Source: Bradyrhizobium sp. AZCC 2176 (GTDB lineage Bacteria > Pseudomonadota > Alphaproteobacteria > Rhizobiales > Xanthobacteraceae). From it: 64,000 nucleotides of DNA. Positions 49,525 to 58,593 of the stretch are shown piece after piece. The translations under genes were made by a program, and so were the position numbers. The notes under the pieces are model-generated. The model made no database searches. It saw only the letters and a list, made by a program, of their open reading frames with translations, and had not been told where the DNA came from. The stretch's first letter is position 1. Every line of letters starts with the position of its first letter. Where the stretch lies: NCBI RefSeq assembly GCF_036924645.1, contig NZ_JAZHRX010000001.1:6661501-6725500 (forward strand), written 5' to 3'.

Positions 49525-50553
49525 ATGAACTACTATGCCGGAATCGACGTGTCATTGGAATGCTCGAGCGTGTGTGTTGTTGACGCAAGCGGCAAGATTT
49601 TGCGCGAGGCCAGGGTGGCCAGCGAGCCGGAGGCGCTGATCGCCTGGTTCCGGTCGTCTGGCTTTGAGTTTGAGCGGATCGGGCTGGAGGCCGGGCCGCT
49701 GTCGCAATGGCTGTTTGCGGGGATGAAGGCCGCCGGCCTCGCCGTTGAGCTGCTGGAGACGCGGCACGTGCGGAAGGCGTTTGAGGCGATGCCGGTCAAG
49801 TCGGATCGCAACGACGCGCGAGGGATTGCGCAACTGATGCGGCTGGGCTGGTTCCGACCGGTCCACTGCAAATCGATCAGTGCGCAAGAGACCCGATCGC
49901 TGCTGACGGCGCGCAAGCTGGTGCAATCGAAGCTTCTCGACGTGGAGAACAGCCTGCGCGGGATCCTGCGCGGTTTTGGCCTGAAGGTTGGCAAGACGAC
50001 CGGGCAGAAGTTCGCGGGACGGATCGAGGAACTCGTGGACGGCCACCCGCACCTGCAGATGATCGCCAAGGCGCTGCTGGCGGTGCGGGCGGTGCTGCGG
50101 ACCGAGTTCGCAGCTTTCGAGAAGCAGACCTGCAGGATGGTGCGGTCTGACATGCAGGCGCGGCTGCTGACGTCGGTCCCGGCGGTCGGCCCGATCGTGG
50201 CGCTGACCTATGCCAGCGCCATCGACGATCCAACCCGGTTCAAATCGTCGAAGCAGGCAGGAGCCCATTTCGGGTTGACCCCGAAGAAGCACCAATCCGG
50301 CGAGACCGACTACACCGGCCGGATCAGCAAGATCGGTGACGCCTCGGTGCGCACGGCGCTTTACGAGGCCGCCAACGTCATGCTGACCAAGCCGGTCAAA
50401 GGCTGTTCGCAATTGAAGAGCTGGGCCATGCGGATCAAAAAGCGCGCCGGCATCAGCAAAGCCAAGGTGGCGCTGGCGCGCCGGCTCGCGGTGATCATGC
50501 ATCGCATGCTCGCCGACGGAACCCCCTTTAACGCCGCTGCGACGGCAGCCTGA
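49525..50553 (+). CDS. IS110-family transposase (DEDD recombinase)
   Basis: A 342-residue transposase. The N-terminal RuvC-like domain shows the acidic set D8 (YYAGIDVS), E55 (GLEAGPLS), D94 and D97 (SDRNDARG). The C-terminal transposase-20 domain has LLTSVPAVGPIVALTYASAI, AGAHFGLTPKKHQSGETDYT and RISKIGDASVRTALYEAA, with the conserved serine region. GAGGAGAGA stands before ATG 49525. Length is typical (about 340). IS110 enzymes are guided by a structured RNA from the non-coding end of the element. The gene looks intact. Confidence 0.92.
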   Translation: MNYYAGIDVSLECSSVCVVDASGKILREARVASEPEALIAWFRSSGFEFERIGLEAGPLSQWLFAGMKAAGLAVELLETRHVRKAFEAMPVKSDRNDARGIAQLMRLGWFRPVHCKSISAQETRSLLTARKLVQSKLLDVENSLRGILRGFGLKVGKTTGQKFAGRIEELVDGHPHLQMIAKALLAVRAVLRTEFAAFEKQTCRMVRSDMQARLLTSVPAVGPIVALTYASAIDDPTRFKSSKQAGAHFGLTPKKHQSGETDYTGRISKIGDASVRTALYEAANVMLTKPVKGCSQLKSWAMRIKKRAGISKAKVALARRLAVIMHRMLADGTPFNAAATAA

Positions 50554-50807
50554 CAGGAGAGACGCAACCGTTTTCGGGCGGGTCACGACACCAGGCCTTC
50601 TCGAAGCGAAGTCCCTTCGCCGGGACGATGGATCAGGTCAGGCCGTTGCCCACCAGGTTGCCCTCGTGAGCACGCTCAACGTAGATTGGTCGACCTATCC
50701 TCTTCCAACCCCATCAGGTGGCGGCCCTGCGCCGACCCCGTACAGAAGCGAGACCCCGGCGAGCGGACAACGCAAAAGGGATTGACTAATCGAGGCCCGT
50801 TACAGAA
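50554..50807 (+). ncRNA. Candidate guide (bridge/seek) RNA region of the IS110-family element
   Basis: About 250 non-coding bases follow the transposase. A hairpin is visible (GAAGCGAAG-TCCC-TTCGC near 50602-50621), and CAGGTCAGGCC and CACCAGGTTGCCCTCGTGAG contain inverted segments. In IS1111-type elements the targeting RNA is encoded downstream of the transposase. Location is the main evidence. No guide match to the flanks was proven. Confidence 0.35.
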
Positions 50808-50889
50808 GGGTGGGCAAAGCGCAGCGTGCCCACCACTACTTGTCTCACTCTTGATGGTGGGCACGGCGGAAGTGCGCCTTCGCCCACCC
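50808..50889. repeat. REP-like palindromic element after the IS
   Basis: GGGTGGGC, AAAGCGCAGCGTGCCCACCA (50808-50835) and the inverted TGGTGGGCACGGCGGAAGTG ending GCCCACCC (50856-50889) can form a long imperfect hairpin. It differs in sequence from the element at 47561 but has the same GTGGGC-type ends. Confidence 0.65.
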
Positions 50890-51290
50890 TACGGAGTCGC
50901 CGCAACCCAATTCGCCACGAGCAATCCGGCGGTCGATGAGGCCGCCGTCACCAACGCGCCCCAGGTGATGTCGAGGATCGCGACCGGCCAACTCCAGTGC
51001 TTGAGCAGCGCCAGCGAGGTCAGGTCGAAGGTCGCATAGCAAAACAAGCCGAACAGCGCGCCATAGAGCAGCGTCGATTGCCAGGACGCCGCTGCCCCAC
51101 CGCTGACGAAGATCACGATTCCGGCGACGTAGAGCAGATAGAACAGGATCGCGGGTACGAGCTTGATCTCGCCCAGCATGTTGCCGACCTGAGAGGTGAA
51201 GAAGTCCTTGGCGACGACGCCAAGGAACAGAAAATCGACGGGGACGATGACGAACAGCGTCACCAGGTAGAGCGCGGCGTATCGGTTCAA
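50889..51290 (-). CDS. DUF2177-family membrane protein
   Basis: A 133-residue membrane protein with four hydrophobic helices (LYLVTLFVIVPVDFLFLGVV, AILFYLLYVAGIVIFVSG, LLYGALFGLFCYATFDLTSL, LDITWGALVTAASSTAGLLV). It has the DUF2177 features: an early FLxxVPxDxxFLG-like segment, LFGLFCYATFDLT and the WxxxDITWG motif near the C-terminus. The function of the family is unknown. It stands alone, with a REP palindrome at its 3' end. Confidence 0.85.
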   Translation of the reverse strand: MNRYAALYLVTLFVIVPVDFLFLGVVAKDFFTSQVGNMLGEIKLVPAILFYLLYVAGIVIFVSGGAAASWQSTLLYGALFGLFCYATFDLTSLALLKHWSWPVAILDITWGALVTAASSTAGLLVANWVAATP

Positions 51291-51401
51291 GGTGGCCTCC
51301 AGCCCGGGAAACGAGGGGCAATCATTCGCAGTATAGGCAAACTACGAATGCGGAGGCTTCCGGTTTCACGGGCGGCGCGGTGCGCCGCCGTAAGGCCGTA
51401 C

Positions 51402-53138
51402 TCAGGCGGCGCGGACGCGATCGAGGAATTTTTCGACTTCGGCCTTCAAATGCAGGCTCTCGCTCGACAGGTTCTGCGCGGACGCAAACATCCGGCTCGA
51501 CGTCTCGCCGGTCTCGTCGGCGCCCTGTGCGGCGTTGCGGATGTTGGCTGCGACATCCGCCGTTCCGCTCGCGGCGGCGCGAACGCTCTGGGCAATGTTC
51601 TGGGTGGCGCCGCGCTGCTGCTCGACCGCCGCCGAGATCGAGGTGGCGATATCGCTGATGCGTTCGATGGTCTGGCCGATCGCCTTGATCGCGCTGACCG
51701 ACTCTTCGGTCGCAAGCTGCATGTTGCCGATCTGACTGGAGATTTCCTCGGTCGCCTTCGCAGTCTGGCCCGCGAGGCTCTTGACCTCCTGCGCCACCAC
51801 GGCAAAGCCGCGGCCGGCGTCGCCTGCCCGCGCCGCCTCGATGGTGGCGTTGAGCGCCAGCAGATTGGTCTGCTCGGCGATCGAGGTGATCAGTTTCACC
51901 ACGTCGCCGATCCTGGCGCCCGCTTCCGACAGTTCGTTGATGCGCTGGTCGGTGGCGACCGCCTGCTTGACGGCGTCGGCCGCGATCCCGTTCGATTCCT
52001 GGACCCGGCGGGTGATTTCGGCGATCGAGCTGGAGAGCTCATCGGAGGCGGCGGCTGCAGTGCGGACGTGCTCAGAGGCGGTCTCGGAAGCGCCGGCCGA
52101 CTTGCCGGAGAGCCCGGCCGTGGCCCGCGCGGTCTCGGTGAGTTGCCGCGCGACCCGCTCGAATTCGCTGGAGGAATTCAAAACCTTGTCGAGGATGCTG
52201 CCGACGCTGGTCTGGAACTCGTCGACGAAGCCGCGCAATTCCGACTTGCGCTGCTCGGCTGCGGCGGCGGCAGCCGCGGTCTGCTCGTCGCGCATCCGGC
52301 GGCGTTCGACCGAGTTGTTCTTGAAGACCGCGAGGGTACGCGCAATCTCGCCGATCTCGTCCATGCGCTCTTCGCAATCGATCTCGACGTCGGCATTGCC
52401 GTTGGCGATCGCGGTGAGCGAGGCCGTGACCGATGTCAGCGGCTTGGTCACCCGGCGCACGATCAGCATGGTCAGCAGCATCACCAGCAGCGCAGCGATG
52501 CCGGCGGCGATCGCCATGTTCTGGATGGCATGCGACAGCATGGTCTCGTAGTGCGCCATCGGAATGCCGACATAGAGAAGCCCGATCACCTTTCCGGCCG
52601 AGTTCACGATCGGATAGTAGGCCGTCATGAACGTCTTGCCGAACAGCGTCGCCGGCCCCTTGTAGGCCTCGCCGCGGCGCACCACCGCCTGCCCGGGGTG
52701 GTCGGGGGCGAGTTGGGTGCCGACGGCGCGGTCGCCGTTCTCCTTCTTCACGTTGGTGGTGCGGCGGACGAACTGATTGCTGGCGTCGTCATAGACGAAC
52801 AGCGTCGCGTTGCCGCCGGTATAGCCCACGGCGCGGTCGACGATCGCGTGGTCCTTGAACTCGGGCATCTTGGAAATTTCGGCGCGGGCGACGGCCCCGT
52901 CCCTGATCGTGATCTTGGCGTCGCTGTAGGTCTCGGCGAACGCCAGGCCCAGCGTGCGTAAATTGACTTCGATGTCCCGCAGCGCCCGGTCGCCGAACTC
53001 GGAAGTCAGCGACCAATGGGCCGCTCCCACCACCAGCGCGGTATTGACCGCGATCAGAAGGATGGCGGAGATCACTGCCTTGGTACCGAGCCGCAGCTTG
53101 AGCGCCGGCAGGAATTTTCCAATGGATCGCGTGGTCAT
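51402..53138 (-). CDS. Methyl-accepting chemotaxis protein with single Cache sensor
   Basis: A 578-residue receptor. The first membrane helix ([20 protein letters not shown]) and second ([20 protein letters not shown]) flank a roughly 150-residue periplasmic Cache-type sensor ([38 protein letters not shown]). A HAMP domain begins [14 protein letters not shown]. The signalling domain contains the hairpin tip [20 protein letters not shown] and [18 protein letters not shown]. The ATG at 53138 is preferred. It feeds a CheA pathway encoded elsewhere; the ligand is unknown. Confidence 0.92.
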   Translation of the reverse strand: MTTRSIGKFLPALKLRLGTKAVISAILLIAVNTALVVGAAHWSLTSEFGDRALRDIEVNLRTLGLAFAETYSDAKITIRDGAVARAEISKMPEFKDHAIVDRAVGYTGGNATLFVYDDASNQFVRRTTNVKKENGDRAVGTQLAPDHPGQAVVRRGEAYKGPATLFGKTFMTAYYPIVNSAGKVIGLLYVGIPMAHYETMLSHAIQNMAIAAGIAALLVMLLTMLIVRRVTKPLTSVTASLTAIANGNADVEIDCEERMDEIGEIARTLAVFKNNSVERRRMRDEQTAAAAAAAEQRKSELRGFVDEFQTSVGSILDKVLNSSSEFERVARQLTETARATAGLSGKSAGASETASEHVRTAAAASDELSSSIAEITRRVQESNGIAADAVKQAVATDQRINELSEAGARIGDVVKLITSIAEQTNLLALNATIEAARAGDAGRGFAVVAQEVKSLAGQTAKATEEISSQIGNMQLATEESVSAIKAIGQTIERISDIATSISAAVEQQRGATQNIAQSVRAAASGTADVAANIRNAAQGADETGETSSRMFASAQNLSSESLHLKAEVEKFLDRVRAA

Positions 53139-53238
53139 AACGAGAAATCCCCCAAAATCACGCCCAATCTGACCCGTTTTGCTTACGATCGCCTTAATGG
53201 ACACAACCCTCGGCAAGTTATTGGGAGATATATGAAAT

Positions 53239-53512
53239 TTATACGTGTGCGAACGCCGCGAACTCTACCTCAAACTGAGCGCGATTGACGACCAGCATCG
53301 CGGCTGCACAGGCGATCATGCCGACAATAGAAACCGCGTCGAGCTTCTCGCCGAGCGTGATGCTGACCAGCGAGATGGCCGAGGCGAGCCGGCGAGCCCG
53401 AGCAGCAATCCGCCCCACTGCACCGGCGTGACGCGTTCGCCGAGCCAGCAACCAACCCGATCAGCGCTGTCCTCCTCCTCATGCCGAGGGGTGCGTTGGC
53501 CGCTTGAAACCA
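53239..53512 (-). pseudogene. EamA-type transporter remnant
   Basis: Two frames contribute to one protein-like reading. One gives GERVTPVQWGGLLLGLAG, the usual start of the last helices of EamA/DMT permeases. The next, after a shift near 53400, gives LASAISLVSITLGEKLDAVS and MIACAAAMLVVNRAQFE. Only the C-terminal part remains, and it has no start. It is a decayed fragment of a drug/metabolite transporter gene. Confidence 0.6.
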
Positions 53513-53592
53513 ATCAGCACGAACGCAATTGACCCCCGGGAAGGCACGGAATCCAAAAAACTTCCTGATCGCGGATCTCGGGGAATTAAGCG

Positions 53593-55851
53593 ATGGCAAT
53601 CAGATGGTGCCGGTCGCAAACATTGTGGACGCTCGCTGCATTCCTGCTGATGACGACAGTCGCCAGCGCCGGTACTGAAAAATCAGCCCATCCGTCCGAA
53701 TTCCTGCTGCTCGCCCAGATCGCGCTGCTGGTAGCGGTCGGACGCGGGCTCGGCGAAATCATGCAGCGAATCGGTCAGCCATCCGTGATCGGAGAACTGT
53801 TGGGCGGCCTGCTGCTGGGTCCTTCACTATTCGGATGGCTCTGGCCCGCCGCGCACGACGCGATCTTTCCACCGTCTCCCGAACAAAAAGCGCTGATCGA
53901 GGGCATCGCACAGTTCGGCATCCTGCTGCTGTTGCTCCTGACGGGAATGGAAACGGACCTCAAGCTCGTCCGCAAGGTTGGCCGTGCCGCCGCCTCGATA
54001 TCGATTGCGGGCATTGTGGTCCCGTTCATCTGCGGTTTCTCGCTCGGCCAATTTCTGCCGCAGAGCCTGCTTCCCCATCCCGAATCCCGCCTCGTGGCTT
54101 CGCTGTTTCTCGGTACCGCGCTCTCGATATCGTCGGTAAAAATCGTCGCCGTGGTCGTCCGCGAAATGAACTTCATGCGGCGGAACGTCGGCCAGATCAT
54201 TGTTGCCACAGCCATCATCGACGACACTATCGGTTGGATCATCATCGCGATGATCTTCAGTCTGGCATCGCACGGCACGCTCGATGTTTTTTCCGTTGGT
54301 CAGGCCGTGCTTGGCACCCTTCTCTTCCTGGCCGTCAGTTTCACGGTCGGTCGACGGCTAGTGTTCCGTCTGATCCGGTGGACCAACGATTACCTGGTGA
54401 GTTCAGCCGCGGTGATCACCGTCATCCTGTTGTTGATGAGCACGATGGCGATGATCACGCACCTGATCGGCGTTCACACCGTTCTCGGCGCGTTCGTCGC
54501 CGGCATCTTGGTCGGTGAATCGCCGATCCTGACACGACAGATCGACGAACGCTTGCGCGGCTTGATCACCGGCCTATTCATGCCGGTGTTTTTCGGCATG
54601 GCGGGCTTGAGCACGGACCTGACCGTGCTTGGGGATCCTGACCTGCTCCTGCTGACGGTCGCCCTGGTGCTGATCGCCAGCATCGGAAAATTCGGCGGCG
54701 CGTTTGCGGGCGGTGCGCTCGGCGGGCTCACGCCCAGCGAATCCTACGCGCTGGCGAGCGGAATGAACGCGCGTGGCTCGACCGAAGTCATTATCGCCAC
54801 CATTGGTCTTTCCATGGGGGTCCTCAGCCAAAACCTGTTCTCGATGATCGTGACGATGGCCATCCTCACCACCATGGCGATGCCGCCGATGCTTCGCGGC
54901 GCGCTTTCCCGCCTTCCGCTCGGCAAAGATGAAAAGGCGCGCCTTGAGCGCGAGGAGTTCGAGCAAAAGGATTTTGTCGCCAATCTCGAGCGCCTGTTGC
55001 TCGCCGTGGATGAAGGCGCGAATGCGAAATTTGCCTCTCGTATCGCGGGCCTGCTCGCAGGAACGCGCGGTCTGCCAGTTACGGTTCTTCATGTAGGTAC
55101 CCGTGCGAAACAACAGGAGGGAAAGCGCCAGGATGAGGAGAGCCACGAAGCCATTGTAAGAGAAGCCGCCGCGGCGATCGCAGAGGCCCGCCAAGAGAGC
55201 GTGGACGACGTCGAGGTAACGACGCGCACCCGGGTCCAGAAGGCCGCCGATGCCGTGGTGGAAGAGGCGCGAAAGGGCTTCGATCTTCTCGTCGTCGGGA
55301 TGGAAAATGTCTTGGGCAAGGACGGCTTCGACAAGAAAATCGAAGACGTCGCCTCGGGCTTCAAGGGTCCTGTTGCCCTCGTTGCGGCCAGGGGCGTCCA
55401 CTTCAAGCAGCCTGCGAGCGCAGAGTTCAGGATACTGGTTCCGATTTCCGGAAGTGCCTCATCGCGACGCGGTGTGGACATCGCAGGCGCGCTGGCGCGC
55501 TCGAGCCCTCATCCACTCAGGATGGTTTATGTGTCCACGACCAGGGGCAAAGGCGCGCGCCGGCGCAGCGCCAGCATGTCGCTCGCGAGCGAAGAAGGTA
55601 TTTTGAAGGACGCCGCGGCGGCAGCGGCCCTTTATGATGTCGACGTCAGAACGGCGCTGCGTGCGAACGTGACTCCTGAAGAAGGCATCCTGCATGAGAT
55701 CGAGACCAGCGGCGCCGATCTCGTCGTATTGGGTGTCGATCGAATTCAGGGAGAAACGCTGAACATCGGCGGCGTAGCCGCCGCGATTCTCGGCAAATCA
55801 AAGGTGTCGGTGTTGCTGATTGCGGATGGCGAGGCCAACCGGAAAGACTAA
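53593..55851 (+). CDS. Cation:proton antiporter (KefB/CPA2 type) with two universal-stress domains
   Basis: A 752-residue membrane transporter. The N-terminal CPA2 exchanger domain (about 35-450) has about a dozen helices, with IGELLGGLLLGPSLFG, GILLLLLLTGMETDLKLVRK, FLGTALSISSVKIVAVVVRE and AIIDDTIGWIIIA with the paired aspartates, then FFGMAGLSTDL. From about 475 two UspA-like domains follow (around 485-610 and 620-750); the second has LVPISGSASSRRGVDIAGAL and VVLGVDR. A soluble Usp-type regulatory half on a K+/H+ or Na+/H+ exchanger suggests nucleotide sensing. The preceding intergenic carries an EamA remnant. Confidence 0.9.
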   Translation: MAIRWCRSQTLWTLAAFLLMTTVASAGTEKSAHPSEFLLLAQIALLVAVGRGLGEIMQRIGQPSVIGELLGGLLLGPSLFGWLWPAAHDAIFPPSPEQKALIEGIAQFGILLLLLLTGMETDLKLVRKVGRAAASISIAGIVVPFICGFSLGQFLPQSLLPHPESRLVASLFLGTALSISSVKIVAVVVREMNFMRRNVGQIIVATAIIDDTIGWIIIAMIFSLASHGTLDVFSVGQAVLGTLLFLAVSFTVGRRLVFRLIRWTNDYLVSSAAVITVILLLMSTMAMITHLIGVHTVLGAFVAGILVGESPILTRQIDERLRGLITGLFMPVFFGMAGLSTDLTVLGDPDLLLLTVALVLIASIGKFGGAFAGGALGGLTPSESYALASGMNARGSTEVIIATIGLSMGVLSQNLFSMIVTMAILTTMAMPPMLRGALSRLPLGKDEKARLEREEFEQKDFVANLERLLLAVDEGANAKFASRIAGLLAGTRGLPVTVLHVGTRAKQQEGKRQDEESHEAIVREAAAAIAEARQESVDDVEVTTRTRVQKAADAVVEEARKGFDLLVVGMENVLGKDGFDKKIEDVASGFKGPVALVAARGVHFKQPASAEFRILVPISGSASSRRGVDIAGALARSSPHPLRMVYVSTTRGKGARRRSASMSLASEEGILKDAAAAAALYDVDVRTALRANVTPEEGILHEIETSGADLVVLGVDRIQGETLNIGGVAAAILGKSKVSVLLIADGEANRKD

Positions 55852-55874
55852 GCCGCGGCACAACTCGCCGCCCC

Positions 55875-56321
55875 TCACCACTCTTCCGGACATGGATCGA
55901 CGATCTTCCAAAGCTCGCCGCCGTTCTTGATCTTCTTCATCTCGGTGGTGAGCCCGCCATTGCGGCGGATCCAGTCCTTTACGGTGTCCGGGTAATAGGA
56001 CATCAGGTCCGACGTCCCTTCCAAGCTGGTGACCTTCATACCGAAGGTGAAGGCCTTATCGTAGTAGGCTTGGTGGAAACCGAGGCTCGCCTTCGGCGTG
56101 ACGCAAATCTTGTTCATCGGCACGATGCCGAACACCAGCGTGCAGGCCGAATTGCAGATGCCGTCGATGATCACGCGCTCCTTGCGGTCGCGGATGCGCT
56201 TGTACTTGGCCTTGTACTCTTCGACATAGCCGCCGTGGTCGCGCGTAATATGCAGGTCGGCGCGCGCCGGGCTCGCGACCACGACCGAGAGGAACAGCAA
56301 GGCAAGGGGCGTGATGCGCAT
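55875..56321 (-). CDS. Exported ClpP-fold-like protein
   Basis: A 148-residue periplasmic protein with signal peptide (MRITPLALLFLSVVVASPAR). The mature part has RDRKERVIIDGICNSACTLV with Ser in an NSAC motif, VPMNKICVTPKASLGFHQAYY with a His, and a C-terminal WIRRNGGLTTEMKKIKNG. This pattern matches COG3904-like proteins, which share a ClpP/crotonase-type Ser and His arrangement. Protease activity is not shown. Three cysteines may form disulfides. It is convergent with the antiporter gene over 23 bases. Confidence 0.7.
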   Translation of the reverse strand: MRITPLALLFLSVVVASPARADLHITRDHGGYVEEYKAKYKRIRDRKERVIIDGICNSACTLVFGIVPMNKICVTPKASLGFHQAYYDKAFTFGMKVTSLEGTSDLMSYYPDTVKDWIRRNGGLTTEMKKIKNGGELWKIVDPCPEEW

Positions 56322-56652
56322 GGGTCGATCGGGAACCGGGTAACCTCTGTGAGACGCGGGATAAGTCGGCCCGTGAAGTCAGGACCGGACAGCAGAATCT
56401 TGGCCGGACTGTGTTGGGAATTCGTTAAGCATCCCTTGAGGCCAAAACTGGGCGCGTTAGGGTGGCTTTCCGCAGCTTTTCTACCCGCCTCTCCTAGAAT
56501 ACGAAACCAGATCGGCCAAAATGTCAGGGGTACAGGCTTCGATCGAATCAGAGGTTTGGCGTCTATCTTGTTGGTTTGACGCGCTTTCTTCAAACGAATG
56601 GCTATCCGCCCAGCTCGAAAACTGTTTTCAGTGGAACTTCCGGAGAATCGAA

Positions 56653-56910
56653 ATGACCAAAGCGAAGTTTTTCGTTGCCGCCGCCCTCCTCGCCACCGCG
56701 GCCCTGGCCCCGAGCCTGGCAGATGCCCGCCATAGCCGGCACCACCTGCACAATTGGGGCCTGCCCTACCCGATCAGCTTCCTCCACAATTACGGGCCCG
56801 GCCCGCAGCCCGGCACCTTCGCCTATTACGATGGTCCCTCCACCATCCTCTGCCGCCAAGGCGCAGCCGCCTATATCGGCCAGGACCGCCGGCGGCATCC
56901 CTGCTACTGA
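56653..56910 (+). CDS. Small secreted protein with C-terminal RRH-x-C motif
   Basis: An 85-residue exported protein. The signal peptide (FFVAAALLATAALAPSLADA) is followed by a histidine-rich stretch (RHSRHHLHNWG), a proline- and glycine-rich middle, and ILCRQGAAAYIGQDRRRHPC at the end. Two cysteines flank the ending as in the protein at 40276. GGAGA lies seven bases before the ATG. It precedes tRNA-Arg by 51 bases. The function is unknown; histidine richness hints at metal binding. Confidence 0.7.
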   Translation: MTKAKFFVAAALLATAALAPSLADARHSRHHLHNWGLPYPISFLHNYGPGPQPGTFAYYDGPSTILCRQGAAAYIGQDRRRHPCY

Positions 56911-56961
56911 CATTCCGCTGCTGGCCCTGCCGGGCCAAGTCTGATAATCGGCAGACCGCAC

Positions 56962-57038
56962 GCGCTCGTAGCTCAGCTGGATAGAGCATCGGATTTCGAT
57001 TCCGAGGGTCGGGAGTTCGAATCTCTCCGAGCGCGCCA
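56962..57038 (+). tRNA. tRNA-Arg (anticodon TCG)
   Basis: A 77-base cloverleaf with acceptor arms GCGCTCG/CGAGCGC, D-arm GCTCAGCTGGATAGAGC, anticodon stem TCGGA/TCCGA around TTTCGAT (anticodon TCG), variable loop, T-arm GGGAGTTCGAATCTCTC and an encoded CCA. Its 3' end faces an integrase gene 238 bases on, so it is the likely insertion site of the element to the right. Confidence 0.92.
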
Positions 57039-57273
57039 CGGCCACCTTCGCCGGCTTTCGCCGCCCTTCGCCCGCCGTCGTTTCGCACGCAACAAGATCC
57101 TGTAAAGTCAGCACTTTTCTCGCCGCACGCTTCCGCCGGTCTTCGCTGGCCAGCGTCGACATCTTTCGTTCCGGCCGCCCCTACAACTATCCCTCGACTT
57201 CAGTTAGAAGCTCCATACATCGGAAACGGCGCATTTCCGCGCGTTTCAATCGAGGGACGGGAGTTCGAAGCTC
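57003..57273 (+). repeat. Direct repeat of the tRNA-Arg T-arm next to the integrase gene (possible att)
   Basis: CGAGGGTCGGGAGTTCGAA continuing CTC-like inside the tRNA (57003-57025) is repeated with two changes at 57251-57273, ending two bases before the integrase ATG. A 23-base copy of a tRNA 3' part is what attachment sites look like. The intervening 225 bases would be the space between two att-like copies. It might instead be an old tRNA remnant. Confidence 0.5.
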
Positions 57274-57275
57274 CA

Positions 57276-58529
57276 ATGACGCTTCCAACTGGCGAGAACG
57301 CAAAAACCACCATCACCGCGAAGAACTATCTCACGGTGGGACCAGGGGATTACCCCTGCGGCGACAACCTCTATCTAATCGTTTCCCCATCCGGCGGCCG
57401 GCGCTGGCTGTTCCGTTATCAGCGCCTCGGCCTGAAGCGCCGCATGGGGCTTGGATCAGCCAAGCTGGTCAAATTGAGCGAAGCCAGGGACAAGGCGATC
57501 GATGCGCGCCGCCTGCTGGCCAAGGCCACCGACCCGAGGGAGGCCCGCGACGAAGCCCGCCGCGTCGAAGGCTGCCCCCTGTTCGGTCCCTACGCCACCG
57601 CCTGGCGCGAGACCTATCAGAAGAGCCTGCGGCACCGCGCCTCCCGCGGCAAGCTCAGGCGCATCATCGACGTGTTCTGCAAGCCGCTGCACCAGATGCG
57701 TCTCGATCAGATCGGCACCGACCAGATCATCAAACTGGTGCTCGACCCGATCCGGCATCAGGTCGAGAATAGCCGCGACACCCGGCAACGACTGAAGCTG
57801 ATCTTCGATGTCGCCATTGCCGACAAGCACCGCACCGACAACCCTGCGGACTACGAAACCAGGCTGCGGCCCAAGCTGGGCAAGGCGCCGAAGCGCGGAC
57901 GTGCACGCGGCAAGCACAAAGCCATGTCGCATCACGATCTGCCGGCGTTCATGCGCAAGCTCGCCGCCCGGCCCGATCTTTCCGCCCGCGCGCTCGAGGT
58001 TACCACGCTGACGGTCGCGCGCACCGCCGAGATCATGCACATGAAATGGAGCCAGATCGATCTCGCTACCGGGCTTTGGGAGATCAAGGCCGCCGACATT
58101 CCGCAGGACACCGCAGGAGGCGAAGGCACCAAGAACGATTGCGACAAGCTGACGCCGTTGCCCCGGCAGGCGGTCGCAATCCTGCGCAAGCTCTACGACG
58201 GCCGTGTGTGCGACTATGTTTTTCCGGGACGCGATCTCAAGGGGCCGATCTCCAACAACACCATGCTGAAGGCGCTCAAGGAGAATTCGGGCGACCCGAC
58301 GCTGACGGTGCACGGCCTGCGCGGCACCTTCCGCACTTGGGCCCAGGACGAGACCGATTTCGAGGAAGAGATCGTCGAGCACTGCATGCATCACATCACC
58401 GGCGATGCAGCCGAGAAGGCCTACAAGCACGGCCAGGCCTTGAAGAAGCGGCGCGCCGTGCTGCAGGCCTGGGCTGATTTCGCCACCAAGCCGCCTGCGC
58501 TCAAACTTGTGCACGCCACCGCGTCCTAA
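57276..58529 (+). CDS. Tyrosine-family integrase (P4/DUF4102 type)
   Basis: A 417-residue integrase. The N-terminal arm domain (about 12-100, TITAKNYLTVGPGDYPCGDN, then GRRWLFRYQRLGLKRRMGLG) is of the DUF4102 kind. The catalytic half shows Arg in LTVARTAEIMHMKW, HGLRGTFRTWAQDE (HxxR), HHITGDAAEKAYKHG with a late histidine and the nucleophilic tyrosine. The start lies right behind a copy of the tRNA T-arm. It is read rightward into the element. It most likely inserts the element at tRNA-Arg. No excisionase gene was recognised beside it. Confidence 0.9.
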   Translation: MTLPTGENAKTTITAKNYLTVGPGDYPCGDNLYLIVSPSGGRRWLFRYQRLGLKRRMGLGSAKLVKLSEARDKAIDARRLLAKATDPREARDEARRVEGCPLFGPYATAWRETYQKSLRHRASRGKLRRIIDVFCKPLHQMRLDQIGTDQIIKLVLDPIRHQVENSRDTRQRLKLIFDVAIADKHRTDNPADYETRLRPKLGKAPKRGRARGKHKAMSHHDLPAFMRKLAARPDLSARALEVTTLTVARTAEIMHMKWSQIDLATGLWEIKAADIPQDTAGGEGTKNDCDKLTPLPRQAVAILRKLYDGRVCDYVFPGRDLKGPISNNTMLKALKENSGDPTLTVHGLRGTFRTWAQDETDFEEEIVEHCMHHITGDAAEKAYKHGQALKKRRAVLQAWADFATKPPALKLVHATAS

Positions 58530-58593
58530 CGCAACGACCCCGGCGCCCGCCACAGGCAAACCGGGGTCAAACACGAGAGGTCTCAACAGCGCC

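Larger units (their letters stand above)
49379..50815 (+). mobile_element. IS110-family insertion sequence, boundaries uncertain
   Basis: An IS110 transposase gene is flanked by short non-coding DNA upstream and about 260 bases downstream, then by a REP-like palindrome. The outer limits are guesses: IS110 elements lack long terminal inverted repeats and make no clear target duplication, so the ends cannot be read by eye. The longer 3' non-coding side fits the IS1111 subgroup better than the IS110 subgroup proper. Confidence 0.5.

Noticed and set aside
56602..57162. Leftward frame of 186 codons across tRNA-Arg
   Set aside because: The segment RFELPTLGIEIRCSIQLSYE is the standard artefact of translating tRNA antisense. 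The real features are the tRNA and the small secreted protein on the other strand.
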